A program made the translations under genes and the position numbers. The notes under the pieces are model-generated. The model was not told the DNA's origin. It was given only the letters and a program-made list of their open reading frames with translations, and did no database searches. This document shows positions 24,205 through 31,588 of a DNA stretch of 64,000 nt, piece by piece (the stretch's first letter is position 1; the number at the start of each line of letters is the position of its first letter). Source of the DNA: UBA11524 sp964464815 (lineage in GTDB: Bacteria; Bacillota; Clostridia; Christensenellales; Aristaeellaceae); contig CAYXHF010000005.1 in assembly GCA_964464815.1 (NCBI GenBank), positions 33,587 through 97,586 on the forward strand, given 5' to 3'.

Positions 24205-25040
24205 CAGCATAGTGTCTTTTCAATCCAGTACAGGTATTTCGGGCCTTCCACTTCCATGCCCTTCATGCGCAAATACAGCTCGATGCCATCCGCGACATCG
24301 TGCCAGAGGTCGGTGAACACCGTGTCATATTCGCCCAGATGCTCCTTTGCATATGCAAACGCATCCGCTTCGATGATGTGCAGACACTCCGGCCGCGGAA
24401 AATGCGGCAGCAGCAGCTTGCGGAACACCGCAATGACCTCCGGATTCCGTTCCACAACCGTCACGCTCGTGACGTCCTCCTTCAGCAGGCAGTGGAATGC
24501 ATAGTACCCAAGCCCCAGCCCAAAGGTCAGCACGCGCCCGGTCGATTCCCGCACGCAGGGCTGAATCGTGTTGATTTCGTTGGGCGTGACAGTCATCCAA
24601 ACACGATTTTCCTCCTTGACAGCAGGAAAAGTGAACTTCCTGTCGAACCATCCCAGTTGTGGATACACGCCCGTTTCATCGCGCACAAAGTCGTCCCGGA
24701 CGAACAGCTCCATCGGCTGGATTTCCTCCTGCACCAGCGTCACCGCACCGTATGCGCCCGACACGCGTCCGATATGATGCAGATACGCATCCGCTTCATA
24801 CGTTGCCGCATCACAGCGCTGCACCGTTTGGGGCAGCACCTGACGGTACAGCCGCCGGTCAGCCTCCTTGTCCATATCCAGCCCCAATTTTGCGCACAGC
24901 AGCGCCAGATAGGCCGTCGTAGCATCACCGCCACATTCGCCTTGGAGTGCCTGCACCTCCTCTTGCGCAATCGCGCAGGGCGTGAAGCACAGGTATTCAC
25001 TGAGCATTGTCAGCAATCGCTCATTCTCTTCATGCGTCAT
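24189..25040 (-). CDS. Rossmann-fold methyltransferase / spermidine synthase-like protein
   Basis: This 283-residue protein has a class I SAM-binding pattern in its C-terminal half. It shows GRVLTFGLGLGYYAFHCL (motif I), VTVVERNPEVIAVFRK (acidic residue after strand 2), LHIIEADAFAYAKE and YDTVFTDLWHD, most like spermidine-synthase-fold proteins that act on or near polyamines. The N-terminal 110 residues are helical and unassigned. The substrate is unknown. It converges on and slightly overlaps the ParB-like gene. Confidence 0.6.
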   Translation of the reverse strand: MTHEENERLLTMLSEYLCFTPCAIAQEEVQALQGECGGDATTAYLALLCAKLGLDMDKEADRRLYRQVLPQTVQRCDAATYEADAYLHHIGRVSGAYGAVTLVQEEIQPMELFVRDDFVRDETGVYPQLGWFDRKFTFPAVKEENRVWMTVTPNEINTIQPCVRESTGRVLTFGLGLGYYAFHCLLKEDVTSVTVVERNPEVIAVFRKLLLPHFPRPECLHIIEADAFAYAKEHLGEYDTVFTDLWHDVADGIELYLRMKGMEVEGPKYLYWIEKTLCCYLTD

Positions 25041-25251
25041 CCCGCATCACCTCAGGGAAATGATAGCACAGGCCCGCGCCAAACGGAATGGTGAAAACGG
25101 CATTCGCCACGCCCATTTCCGTCCACGCAACTGCCAGTTGACGAATTTCCAGCCCGAATTGGTGGTGCGCAACCGCGATTTTTGCTATGCTGTACCCATC
25201 GCCGCCGACACAACAAAGGATATGGTGGCAGATAACAAGGAGGATGCACTT

Positions 25252-26235
25252 ATGATTTTTGCCGATAAGCTGATTGACCTTCGCAAGAAGAACGGATGGA
25301 GCCAGGAGGAGCTGGCCGACAAGCTAGGCGTGTCGCGCCAAGCCGTCAGCAAGTGGGAAAGCGCACAGAGCATTCCCGACCTGAACCGCGTGCTGGCCAT
25401 GGCGGATCTCTTTTCCGTCTCCACCGACTACCTGTTGCGTGACGAGGTGGAAACGCCTGCCACACCCATCACCGAAGCATCCACGACCGATTCTCCCCTG
25501 CGCACCGTCACCATGGAGGAGGCCAACCAGTATCTGGCTTTACAGCAGAAGCAGGCGCCCCTGCGTGCGCTGGCCGTCAGCACCTGCGTGGTATCGCCGA
25601 TTCCGCTGCTCCTGCTCACCGCGTCTGCCTCCGAAACGGCGGTGCTGATTGGTGTGATTGTCCTGCTGCTGCTTGTGGCGGCGGCGGTCGTTGTCTTCAT
25701 CCGTCAGGGCATGGAAAACCTCCCCTACGAATTCCTCTCCAAGGAGGATTTTGACACCGCCTACGGCATCACCGGCATGGTCAGGGAGCGTCAGGCCGCC
25801 AGCCGCGCACACTACACAACGGCCATCACCGCCGGCGTTGTGATGTGCATTCTCGCCGCCGTGCCGATTCTGCTGGGTTCGCTTTTTGCCGAAAGCACCG
25901 CAAAGCCGGAGTGTATCCTGCTGCCCTGCGTGTCGCTGACGCTGGCAATTGTCGCCGCCGCGGTCTACCTGTTCGTCCGCTTTGGTGCGATGCAGGAGGC
26001 GTTCTCCCAGCTGCTGCAAACGGGCGATTACACCTCCGAAAAGAAGACCGCCAACCGTTCGCCGCTGATTCCCGGCTACTGGTGTCTGGCGACGGCCATC
26101 TACCTGTTCTGGAGCTTCCAGAGCAATGCATGGGACAAGACATGGGTCGTCTGGCCCGTGGCAGGTGTGCTGTTTGCCGTGGTGTATGGCATTGTGACCG
26201 CCGTCTGCGCGGAAAAGCAGAAAAAGAGAAAGTAA
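25252..26235 (+). CDS. membrane-bound XRE-family regulator
   Basis: This 327-residue protein has an N-terminal XRE helix-turn-helix (residues 1–65; LIDLRKKNGWSQEELADKLG, VSRQAVSKWE). A linker and about six hydrophobic segments follow, in pairs near 105–150, 195–240 and 280–320. Similar HTH-plus-membrane proteins are common in Clostridia and often control adjacent stress or transporter genes; the signal here is unknown. ATG 25252 follows AAGGAGG (25237–25243). The next gene is behind a strong terminator, so it is probably monocistronic. Confidence 0.78.
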   Translation: MIFADKLIDLRKKNGWSQEELADKLGVSRQAVSKWESAQSIPDLNRVLAMADLFSVSTDYLLRDEVETPATPITEASTTDSPLRTVTMEEANQYLALQQKQAPLRALAVSTCVVSPIPLLLLTASASETAVLIGVIVLLLLVAAAVVVFIRQGMENLPYEFLSKEDFDTAYGITGMVRERQAASRAHYTTAITAGVVMCILAAVPILLGSLFAESTAKPECILLPCVSLTLAIVAAAVYLFVRFGAMQEAFSQLLQTGDYTSEKKTANRSPLIPGYWCLATAIYLFWSFQSNAWDKTWVVWPVAGVLFAVVYGIVTAVCAEKQKKRK

Positions 26236-26286
26236 AAAAACGGAGCAGGGCAGCGGAAAACAAGGCTGCCATGCTCCGTTTTTTCT
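26235..26286 (+). terminator. terminator after the XRE gene
   Basis: AAAACGGAGCAGGGCAGC pairs with GCTGCCATGCTCCGTTTT (one mismatch) and ends in a T run. Confidence 0.88.
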
Positions 26287-26297
26287 CTCCGTCGCGC

Positions 26298-26326
26298 TTG
26301 TCAAGGGAGCGAAACTATGCTATGAT
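26298..26326 (+). promoter_or_regulatory. promoter of the Rrf2 gene
   Basis: TTGTCA (26298–26303), 17 bp, TATGAT (26321–26326), 40 bp before the start codon. Confidence 0.75.
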
Positions 26327-26366
26327 GAAGCATACAAATTCGACTTGTCAAGCGGAGGTTTTTGGG

Positions 26367-26783
26367 ATGAAGATTTCGACAAAAGGCCGTTACGCCCTGC
26401 GGATGCTGACCGATATTGCCACGCATCAGTCGGAAAGCGGCAGTGTCGCCCTCAAGGATATTGCCCAGCGGCAGAACATCTCCAAGAAGTACTTGGAGCA
26501 AATCGCACTGGTGCTGACGCAATCCGGCTTGCTTCGCGGTTCGCGCGGCCATCAGGGCGGCTATCGCCTGACCCAGGCACCGGAGGAAATCACCGTCGCC
26601 GCCATCATTCGCGCGGCAGAAGGCTCTCTGGCGCCCGTGGCGTGTCTGGAAACACAGCCCAACGCCTGTGAACGCTGCCACGACTGCGAGACGCTCTTCA
26701 TCTGGGAAGGGCTTGACCGCGTGATTCAGCAATATCTGGACGGCATCACGTTGCAGGATGTGCTGCATCATGCCCGGCCATAA
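26367..26783 (+). CDS. Rrf2-family regulator, IscR-like
   Basis: This 138-residue protein begins with the Rrf2 winged helix (MKISTKGRYALRMLTDIA, then ISKKYLEQI, and the wing GSRGHQGGYRL). It has four cysteines in the loop region (Cys93, 101, 104, 107) that could ligate an Fe–S cluster as in IscR, CymR-like and NsrR proteins. Isc/Suf genes are not adjacent, so the regulon is unknown. The 3' end overlaps the convergent tcdA by 38 bp. AGCGGAGG precedes ATG 26367. Confidence 0.87.
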   Translation: MKISTKGRYALRMLTDIATHQSESGSVALKDIAQRQNISKKYLEQIALVLTQSGLLRGSRGHQGGYRLTQAPEEITVAAIIRAAEGSLAPVACLETQPNACERCHDCETLFIWEGLDRVIQQYLDGITLQDVLHHARP

Positions 26784-27480
26784 GCGTGCGCACCACGTGG
26801 GAGGCAATCAGCAATCCCATCGCACCCGGCACAAACACCATGCTGCCGGGCACATCCTTGCGCAGGCCATTTTCCTGCGCAATGGGCTGCACCGGACGAT
26901 GCGGCAATTCGACAGAATAGGCAACGGTCATGTGCCGGATGCCTTTTTTCTTGCACGAAACGCGCATTGCCCGTGCCAGCGGACAGACGCTGGTCTTGGT
27001 AATATCCGCAATGCGCAAGCAGGACGGATCCAGCTTATTCCCTGCGCCCATGGCGCTGATGAAGGGAATACCGCCATCCTCACAGCGCTTGGCCAGTTCC
27101 AGCTTGGCGGCAATGGTGTCCACCGCGTCCACCACAAAGTCGTACACGGATAAATCCACCTCATCTGCCGTTTCGGGCAGATAGAACATCTTCCGCGCCG
27201 TCACCTGCACCTCAGGGGCAATATCGCGCAGGCGCTCGGCCATCACGTCCACCTTATCGCGCCCTACCGTGGAATGCAGGGCAATCACCTGACGGTTGAT
27301 GTTGCTTTCGCTCACGTCGTCGCGGTCAAACAGGTCAATGGCGCGAATGCCACTGCGCACCAGCGCTTCACAGACATATCCGCCTACGCCACCCACGCCA
27401 AAGACTGCCACGCGCGCCTGATGCACGCGGTCAAACCCTTCCTGACCAATCAATGAAATCGTTCGGCTGAATTGCTCCAT
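26746..27480 (-). CDS. tcdA: tRNA threonylcarbamoyladenosine dehydratase
   Basis: This 244-residue ThiF/MoeB/HesA-family protein has the ATP/NAD-like motif VAVFGVGGVGGYVCEAL, the Arg-containing DRDDVSESNINRQ segment and the SVYDFVVDAVDTIAAK strand, as in TcdA (CsdL/YgdL). TcdA cyclises t6A37 in ANN-decoding tRNAs using ATP. The ATG at 27480 is favoured over an upstream in-frame ATG at 27507 because AAGGGAG lies 10 nt before it and the upstream bases belong to the end of comF. It is co-oriented with comF, 7 bp downstream of it. Confidence 0.88.
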   Translation of the reverse strand: MEQFSRTISLIGQEGFDRVHQARVAVFGVGGVGGYVCEALVRSGIRAIDLFDRDDVSESNINRQVIALHSTVGRDKVDVMAERLRDIAPEVQVTARKMFYLPETADEVDLSVYDFVVDAVDTIAAKLELAKRCEDGGIPFISAMGAGNKLDPSCLRIADITKTSVCPLARAMRVSCKKKGIRHMTVAYSVELPHRPVQPIAQENGLRKDVPGSMVFVPGAMGLLIASHVVRTLMAGHDAAHPAT

Positions 27481-27487
27481 ATACTTT

Positions 27488-28207
27488 CTACTCCCTTTTA
27501 TGTTCACCCGACAGCATGGCTTCTGTCACCCTTGGGCCACCATCCGCGGCACGGTCAACCGTGTGTGTGGCGGTCATGATGATGATTTCCTTCGCGCCAC
27601 CGTCCCAAAGCGCCTTTTGGCATGCCTCCGCCGTTGCGCCCGTGGTGTACACGTCGTCCACCAGCAGCACCGGGAAGGTCACTGCCTCACATGCCACAAA
27701 CGCGCCCAGCAAGTTTCTGCGACGCTCCTGCGCACCCAACCGCTTCTGCACCGACGTTTCGCGAACACGGCGCATGAGTGGCCTGTATGGCAATCCAATC
27801 GCCCCTGCCACCTCCTGCGCCAGCAACGCGCCATGATCCATGCCGCGCTTCTGCCGGGCATGCGCCGTCATGGGAACGCTGGTCACGACCGTATCCGGCG
27901 GCAGGGAATCGCCCAGCTGCCGCGCCATGCCCTCTGCAAGGATTTGGGCACAAATGGCCTTCTGGCTGTGCTTCATCGTCAACACTAATCGCCGCGCCAC
28001 CCCCTGATGCTTCCATACGGCCTGTACGCCGGGTGCAAACGCAGTGTTCTCCAGCTCGTCTTCCTTCAGCAGCGCCCGGCACGCATGGCACAGCGCTCCT
28101 GCATCCGACAAGTGCCTGCAATACACGCACATCATCTCCTGCGGGTAGAGGATGTCCTCCATCGCCCGCAAAAGCCGTCCTCCAGCCTCCCGCAACGTCT
28201 GCATCAT
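27488..28207 (-). CDS. comF: ComF-family phosphoribosyltransferase-like protein
   Basis: This 239-residue protein has the ComF layout. An N-terminal zinc finger (Cys27, Cys30, Cys40, Cys43) precedes a PRTase-fold domain with the PRPP loop VLLVDDVYTTGAT (about 180–192) and the QKRLGAQERRRNLLGAF motif. ComF is needed for DNA uptake in competence, presumably on the cytoplasmic side of the ComEC channel, which is also in this window. Its ATG overlaps the stop of a 23-codon upstream ORF (ATGA arrangement), so translation is likely coupled to it. A second ATG follows immediately. Confidence 0.9.
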   Translation of the reverse strand: MMQTLREAGGRLLRAMEDILYPQEMMCVYCRHLSDAGALCHACRALLKEDELENTAFAPGVQAVWKHQGVARRLVLTMKHSQKAICAQILAEGMARQLGDSLPPDTVVTSVPMTAHARQKRGMDHGALLAQEVAGAIGLPYRPLMRRVRETSVQKRLGAQERRRNLLGAFVACEAVTFPVLLVDDVYTTGATAEACQKALWDGGAKEIIIMTATHTVDRAADGGPRVTEAMLSGEHKRE

Positions 28208-28275
28208 TGCTTGCCGACCGCCTTCTGGCGCAGCTTCAGCGCCTGATTGTCCTCCACCAGCAAGATTCGGTACAT
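28204..28275 (-). CDS. 23-codon ORF resembling a response-regulator N-terminus
   Basis: A perfect AGGAGG (28283–28288) sits 7 nt before an ATG that opens a 23-codon frame beginning MYRILLVEDNQAL, which is the canonical first strand and acidic pocket of a receiver domain. The frame then ends KLRQKAVGKQ-stop, with the TGA overlapping the comF ATG. It may be the stub of a deleted response-regulator gene, or a retained leader ORF that delivers ribosomes to comF. It carries its own promoter (28303–28331). Confidence 0.6.
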   Translation of the reverse strand: MYRILLVEDNQALKLRQKAVGKQ

Positions 28276-28302
28276 GCTCGCGCCTCCTTTGATTCTGCTC
28301 TT

Positions 28303-28331
28303 ATGATACACGTTTTCCAGCAAAAGCACAA
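28303..28331 (-). promoter_or_regulatory. promoter of the leader ORF–comF–tcdA operon
   Basis: On the minus strand, TTGTGC (28331–28326), 17 bp, TATCAT (28308–28303). Confidence 0.65.
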
Positions 28332-28334
28332 GGG

Positions 28335-28363
28335 TTTACAAAACTTTCGCTTCATTGTATAAT
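28335..28363 (+). promoter_or_regulatory. promoter of the glycosyltransferase genes
   Basis: TTTACA (28335–28340), 17 bp, TATAAT (28358–28363). It is back to back with the comF promoter, its -35 lying 4 bp from the other. Confidence 0.8.
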
Positions 28364-28405
28364 AAGGTTGGCATCATTTTTCTGGAAGGCAGGAGGGCTG
28401 AAGGC

Positions 28406-29914
28406 ATGCGATTTCTGCGCAGATGCAGCGATTATATCCGTATGCATGGGGCGAGCTATACCCTTCGCCGCGCCGGAGAAATCGCCGCCGCGCACCTGTT
28501 GCGCACGGACGACCGCGATTTTCGCCGCCACTGTGCCACACCTGCGGAGCTGGCTAGCCAGCGTGCCGCCCTGCCCGGTCAGGTGCTGCTGAGCATCCTT
28601 GTGCCGGTATACAATACGCGTCCATCCTTCCTGCATGCGCTGTGCGATTCCTTCATCGCCCAAAGCTATCCCTACTGGGAGGCATGCCTGTACGACGGTG
28701 GCAGTACACGGGAGGACACGCGAACGTGCCTTGATGCGCTTTCCCAACAGGATAGCCGCATTCGCATCCAGCACAGCGCGGAAAACAGCGGCATTTCCGG
28801 CAACACGAACCACGCCGCCATGATGGCGCAGGGAGAATTTCTGCTCCTGTGTGACCATGACGACACCCTTGCACCCGATTGCCTATGGCGCATTGCCCGC
28901 GCCATTTGTCTTGACAAGGCCGATGTGGTGTACACGGATGAGGACAAGCTGGTCTCCTCCGGCGCATACCACACTGACCCACACCGCAAGCCGGACTTTT
29001 GTCCAGACAACCTGCGCTCGGGCAATTACATCTGTCATCTTTCTGCCCTTCGCAAATCACTCTGGGACGCGCTTGGTGGCATGCGTCCCGCATTTGACGG
29101 ATCGCAGGACCATGATCTGATGCTCCGCGCCTGCGAAAAGGCGGAAACCATTGTCCACGTCCCGCATATTCTCTATCACTGGCGCACCTTCCGGCATTCA
29201 ATGAGCCATCAGCATTTGCAGGTCTGTCTGGATGCCGCCGCCCGTGCGTCGCAGGAGAGCATGGCGCGCATTGGCTTTCCCGGCACGTGCCGCGTGGAAG
29301 ATGGTGTCCTGCGCCTTCGCTATCAGGTGGATGCGCATGTACAGGTTGCCGTGCTGACGCTGCCCGAAAACGCATCGGGCGAGGACGTGAACCGTCTGAC
29401 CCGCGAAGCCGAAGCGGAATATCTGCTCTTTGTGTCGCAGGGCATTGACGCGCCCAGTCAGGCCGGGATTGCGGAAATGCTCATGTACGCCCAGCGCCCT
29501 GACGTATGCGCCGTGACGCCGCTGATTCAGGACAAGCGTGGCCGCGTGCTGCATGCGGGATATGACATTTCGCCCGAAGGCTGGGTGCTCAGCCGCAACC
29601 GCGGTTTGTCCGCGATGATTGGCGGCTGGCATGGCATGAACCGCACCAGCTACAACATCAGCGCCGTATCTCCTGCCTGCTTCCTTGTCAGAAGAGATGC
29701 GCTGACTGCATTCCCTGCATCGGGCACTTTGCCAGCCTGCATGGTGCTTTGGTGCCTTGCGCAGGCACAGCACGGTTTGCACCATGTGTATACGCCCCAT
29801 TGTCTTCTGACCGCGCCCGACTGTGATGCCTTCCGGCCATTTCAGGTGTCTGTGCCGCCCGATTGGCACGATCCCTGCCTGACCGGCGCCACCCGTTTTC
29901 ACCCTTCCCATTAA
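28406..29914 (+). CDS. family 2 glycosyltransferase
   Basis: This 502-residue protein has a GT-A domain (about 70–280) with LLSILVPVYNTRPSFL, the DxD-region LLLCDHDDTL and VYTDEDKL, plus a C-terminal GT2-like second half with weaker motifs (CFLVRRDAL). It resembles glycosyltransferases of rhamnan or cell-surface polysaccharide synthesis. There is no membrane segment, so it should act in the cytoplasm on a lipid-linked or protein acceptor. ATG 28406 follows AGGAGG. It is followed by a GT1-type gene 12 bp away; donors and acceptors are unknown. Confidence 0.85.
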   Translation: MRFLRRCSDYIRMHGASYTLRRAGEIAAAHLLRTDDRDFRRHCATPAELASQRAALPGQVLLSILVPVYNTRPSFLHALCDSFIAQSYPYWEACLYDGGSTREDTRTCLDALSQQDSRIRIQHSAENSGISGNTNHAAMMAQGEFLLLCDHDDTLAPDCLWRIARAICLDKADVVYTDEDKLVSSGAYHTDPHRKPDFCPDNLRSGNYICHLSALRKSLWDALGGMRPAFDGSQDHDLMLRACEKAETIVHVPHILYHWRTFRHSMSHQHLQVCLDAAARASQESMARIGFPGTCRVEDGVLRLRYQVDAHVQVAVLTLPENASGEDVNRLTREAEAEYLLFVSQGIDAPSQAGIAEMLMYAQRPDVCAVTPLIQDKRGRVLHAGYDISPEGWVLSRNRGLSAMIGGWHGMNRTSYNISAVSPACFLVRRDALTAFPASGTLPACMVLWCLAQAQHGLHHVYTPHCLLTAPDCDAFRPFQVSVPPDWHDPCLTGATRFHPSH

Positions 29915-29926
29915 CAGGAGGAACGC

Positions 29927-31180
29927 ATGAAAATTACCATGATCGCCATTGGTTCAACTGGCGATGTACGACCGTATATGCTCCTTGGTCGGGAGCTGTG
30001 CAGCCGTGGACACGAGGTCACGGTTGCCGCCTTTCCCCCGTTTGAACAGATGATTACCGATGCCGGATTGTCCTTTTATCCGCTTTCGGGCGATATTGTG
30101 GATTTGATGGGGCGCCTTTTGCAGCCCGACGCCGTTGGCGTGAACTATCTGCGCGAATTGGAAAAGGGCATTCGCGATATTGCGCCGCTGCTGCTGGACG
30201 ACCTGCTGCACAGTGCCGATGGCGCAGAAGCGCTTGTCTGCACCTTTTTCGGCAGCATATTCTATTCCATTGCCGAGAAGCACCACATTCCCTGCATCCA
30301 GACGCAGTATTTCCCCATGGATTCCTGCTCCGATATGCCGATTTCCTCCGCGCCCTTCCGCAAGCTGGGCAAATGGTGGAATGTGCTGAGCTATCGCATC
30401 GGGTATTTGCTGATTTCCACCCTGGAGCACCGCTATCTTTCCACCTGGCGTGAGGAAAACAACATGGCGCGCCGTCATGTACGCGCCAAGCCGGATTACA
30501 CCTGTGACGGCCATCCTGTGCCGGTCATTTATGCCATCAGCCCGTCGTTGATGCCGCGCCCTGAGGCGTGGAATAGCAACATCCACATGTCCGGCTTCTG
30601 GTGGGATGAGCATGCTCCGGCCTACACACCCTCACCGGAGCTGGAAGCCTTCCTTGACGCCGGTGAAAAGCCGGTCTACATCGGCTTCGGCTCGATGGTG
30701 TCGGGCGACATGACCGAGCTGGCCCAAATCGTGCAGGAGGCTGTTTCCCTCTCCGGCGTGCGCGCCGTGGTGGCGCTTGGTTGGGGACAGGAATCCGCGC
30801 CGCAGTCCAGTGACGATTTGTTCTATGTGGACAGTGTGCCACACGATTGGCTTTTCCCGCGCATGGCGGCCGCGGTGCATCATGGCGGTGCCGGCACGAC
30901 GGCTTCGGCTTTGCGCAACGCGTTGCCGTCCCTGATTATTCCCTTTGGCGGTGATCAGCCCTTCTGGGGCGATCGGGTTTTCGCCAGGGGCTGCGGTCCG
31001 CGTCCCATTCCGCGCGAGAAGCTGACGGCGGAGCTGCTGGCCGAGTCGCTTTCGCTGCTGGTCGGTGACCCGACCTACGCCAGGAACGCCAGCGCCATGG
31101 CCGAGCAAATGCGTAAGGAGCACGGCTGTGCCAATGCCGCCGACCTGATTGAACAGGCCGTGCTGGATTGGAAGAAATAA
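29927..31180 (+). CDS. GT1/UGT-type glycosyltransferase
   Basis: This 417-residue GT-B enzyme has the N-terminal ITMIAIGSTGDVRPYMLLGR motif (sterol-glucosyltransferase/MGT type). The C-terminal donor-binding segment is AAVHHGGAGTTASALRNALP, with IIPFGGDQPFWGDRV, like the plant PSPG box. Bacterial relatives glycosylate lipids or secondary metabolites. It is preceded by AGGAGG and probably co-transcribed with the GT2 gene. No classic terminator is visible directly after it. Confidence 0.87.
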   Translation: MKITMIAIGSTGDVRPYMLLGRELCSRGHEVTVAAFPPFEQMITDAGLSFYPLSGDIVDLMGRLLQPDAVGVNYLRELEKGIRDIAPLLLDDLLHSADGAEALVCTFFGSIFYSIAEKHHIPCIQTQYFPMDSCSDMPISSAPFRKLGKWWNVLSYRIGYLLISTLEHRYLSTWREENNMARRHVRAKPDYTCDGHPVPVIYAISPSLMPRPEAWNSNIHMSGFWWDEHAPAYTPSPELEAFLDAGEKPVYIGFGSMVSGDMTELAQIVQEAVSLSGVRAVVALGWGQESAPQSSDDLFYVDSVPHDWLFPRMAAAVHHGGAGTTASALRNALPSLIIPFGGDQPFWGDRVFARGCGPRPIPREKLTAELLAESLSLLVGDPTYARNASAMAEQMRKEHGCANAADLIEQAVLDWKK

Positions 31181-31251
31181 GGAACCCTTCCGTTTTTCGA
31201 ACCGTTTTTGTGCTTTTCGGAAAGAAAGTTCGGAATTTTGCCCGTTTTCCC

Positions 31252-31280
31252 TTGACAAATACGAATATTTCTGGTACGCT
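31252..31280 (+). promoter_or_regulatory. promoter of the leader peptide–ABC exporter operon
   Basis: TTGACA (31252–31257), 17 bp, TACGCT (31275–31280). Transcription would begin near 31287 and give a leader of about 300 nt before the ABC genes. Confidence 0.75.
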
Positions 31281-31343
31281 ATCCCTTGCGTGCTTGAAAG
31301 AGCGCGACAATCAAAAAAATTTTGCAGAAAGGAGGCCCTCACC

Positions 31344-31427
31344 ATGACGAATATGACGAATTTTGCATTCACCCTGGTTTCCGTTCCGTACATCGTGACG
31401 GCTCTTTCTGCTGATACGCGTCCGTAA
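31344..31427 (+). CDS. 27-residue leader peptide before an ABC exporter
   Basis: AGAAAGGAGG lies 8 nt before an ATG that opens a 27-codon hydrophobic frame (MTNMTNFAFTLVSVP…ADTRP-stop). It is too short to be a domain. It sits between a good promoter and a strong terminator (31470–31508) ahead of two ABC half-transporters, which is the layout of bmrB–bmrCD in B. subtilis, where ribosome behaviour on the leader decides read-through. The end Asp-x-Arg-Pro-stop recalls TnaC, a peptide that stalls at its Pro-stop. Expression and stalling are inferred. Confidence 0.7.
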   Translation: MTNMTNFAFTLVSVPYIVTALSADTRP

Positions 31428-31453
31428 GTCGCAAAAGGTCTTTTTGCGCTTAC
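31424..31453 (+). promoter_or_regulatory. hairpin across the leader-peptide stop codon
   Basis: GTAAG-T-CGCAAAA (31424–31436) pairs with TTTTGCG-CTTAC (31442–31453): 12 bp with one bulged T. The stop codon TAA (31425–31427) lies in its left arm, so a ribosome held at the end of the leader would prevent it from forming. Confidence 0.65.
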
Positions 31454-31469
31454 CTTCCTTTAACGTATT

Positions 31470-31508
31470 GCACCAGCTGTCCCGATTGCGGGCAGCTGGT
31501 GCTTTTTT
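31470..31508 (+). terminator. attenuator terminator before the ABC exporter
   Basis: GCACCAGCTG-T-CCCG (31470–31484) pairs with CGGG-CAGCTGGTGC (31489–31502) and is followed by six T. It stands between the leader ORF and the ABC genes with no new promoter after it, so read-through must be controlled. Confidence 0.85.
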
Positions 31509-31588
31509 CATATCGAAAATTCGTCAAAGGCCGTATAAGCTGGAAAGAGTTGTTTCTGAATCCCTTCCTGAAAGGAGTGTCTTCCCCC

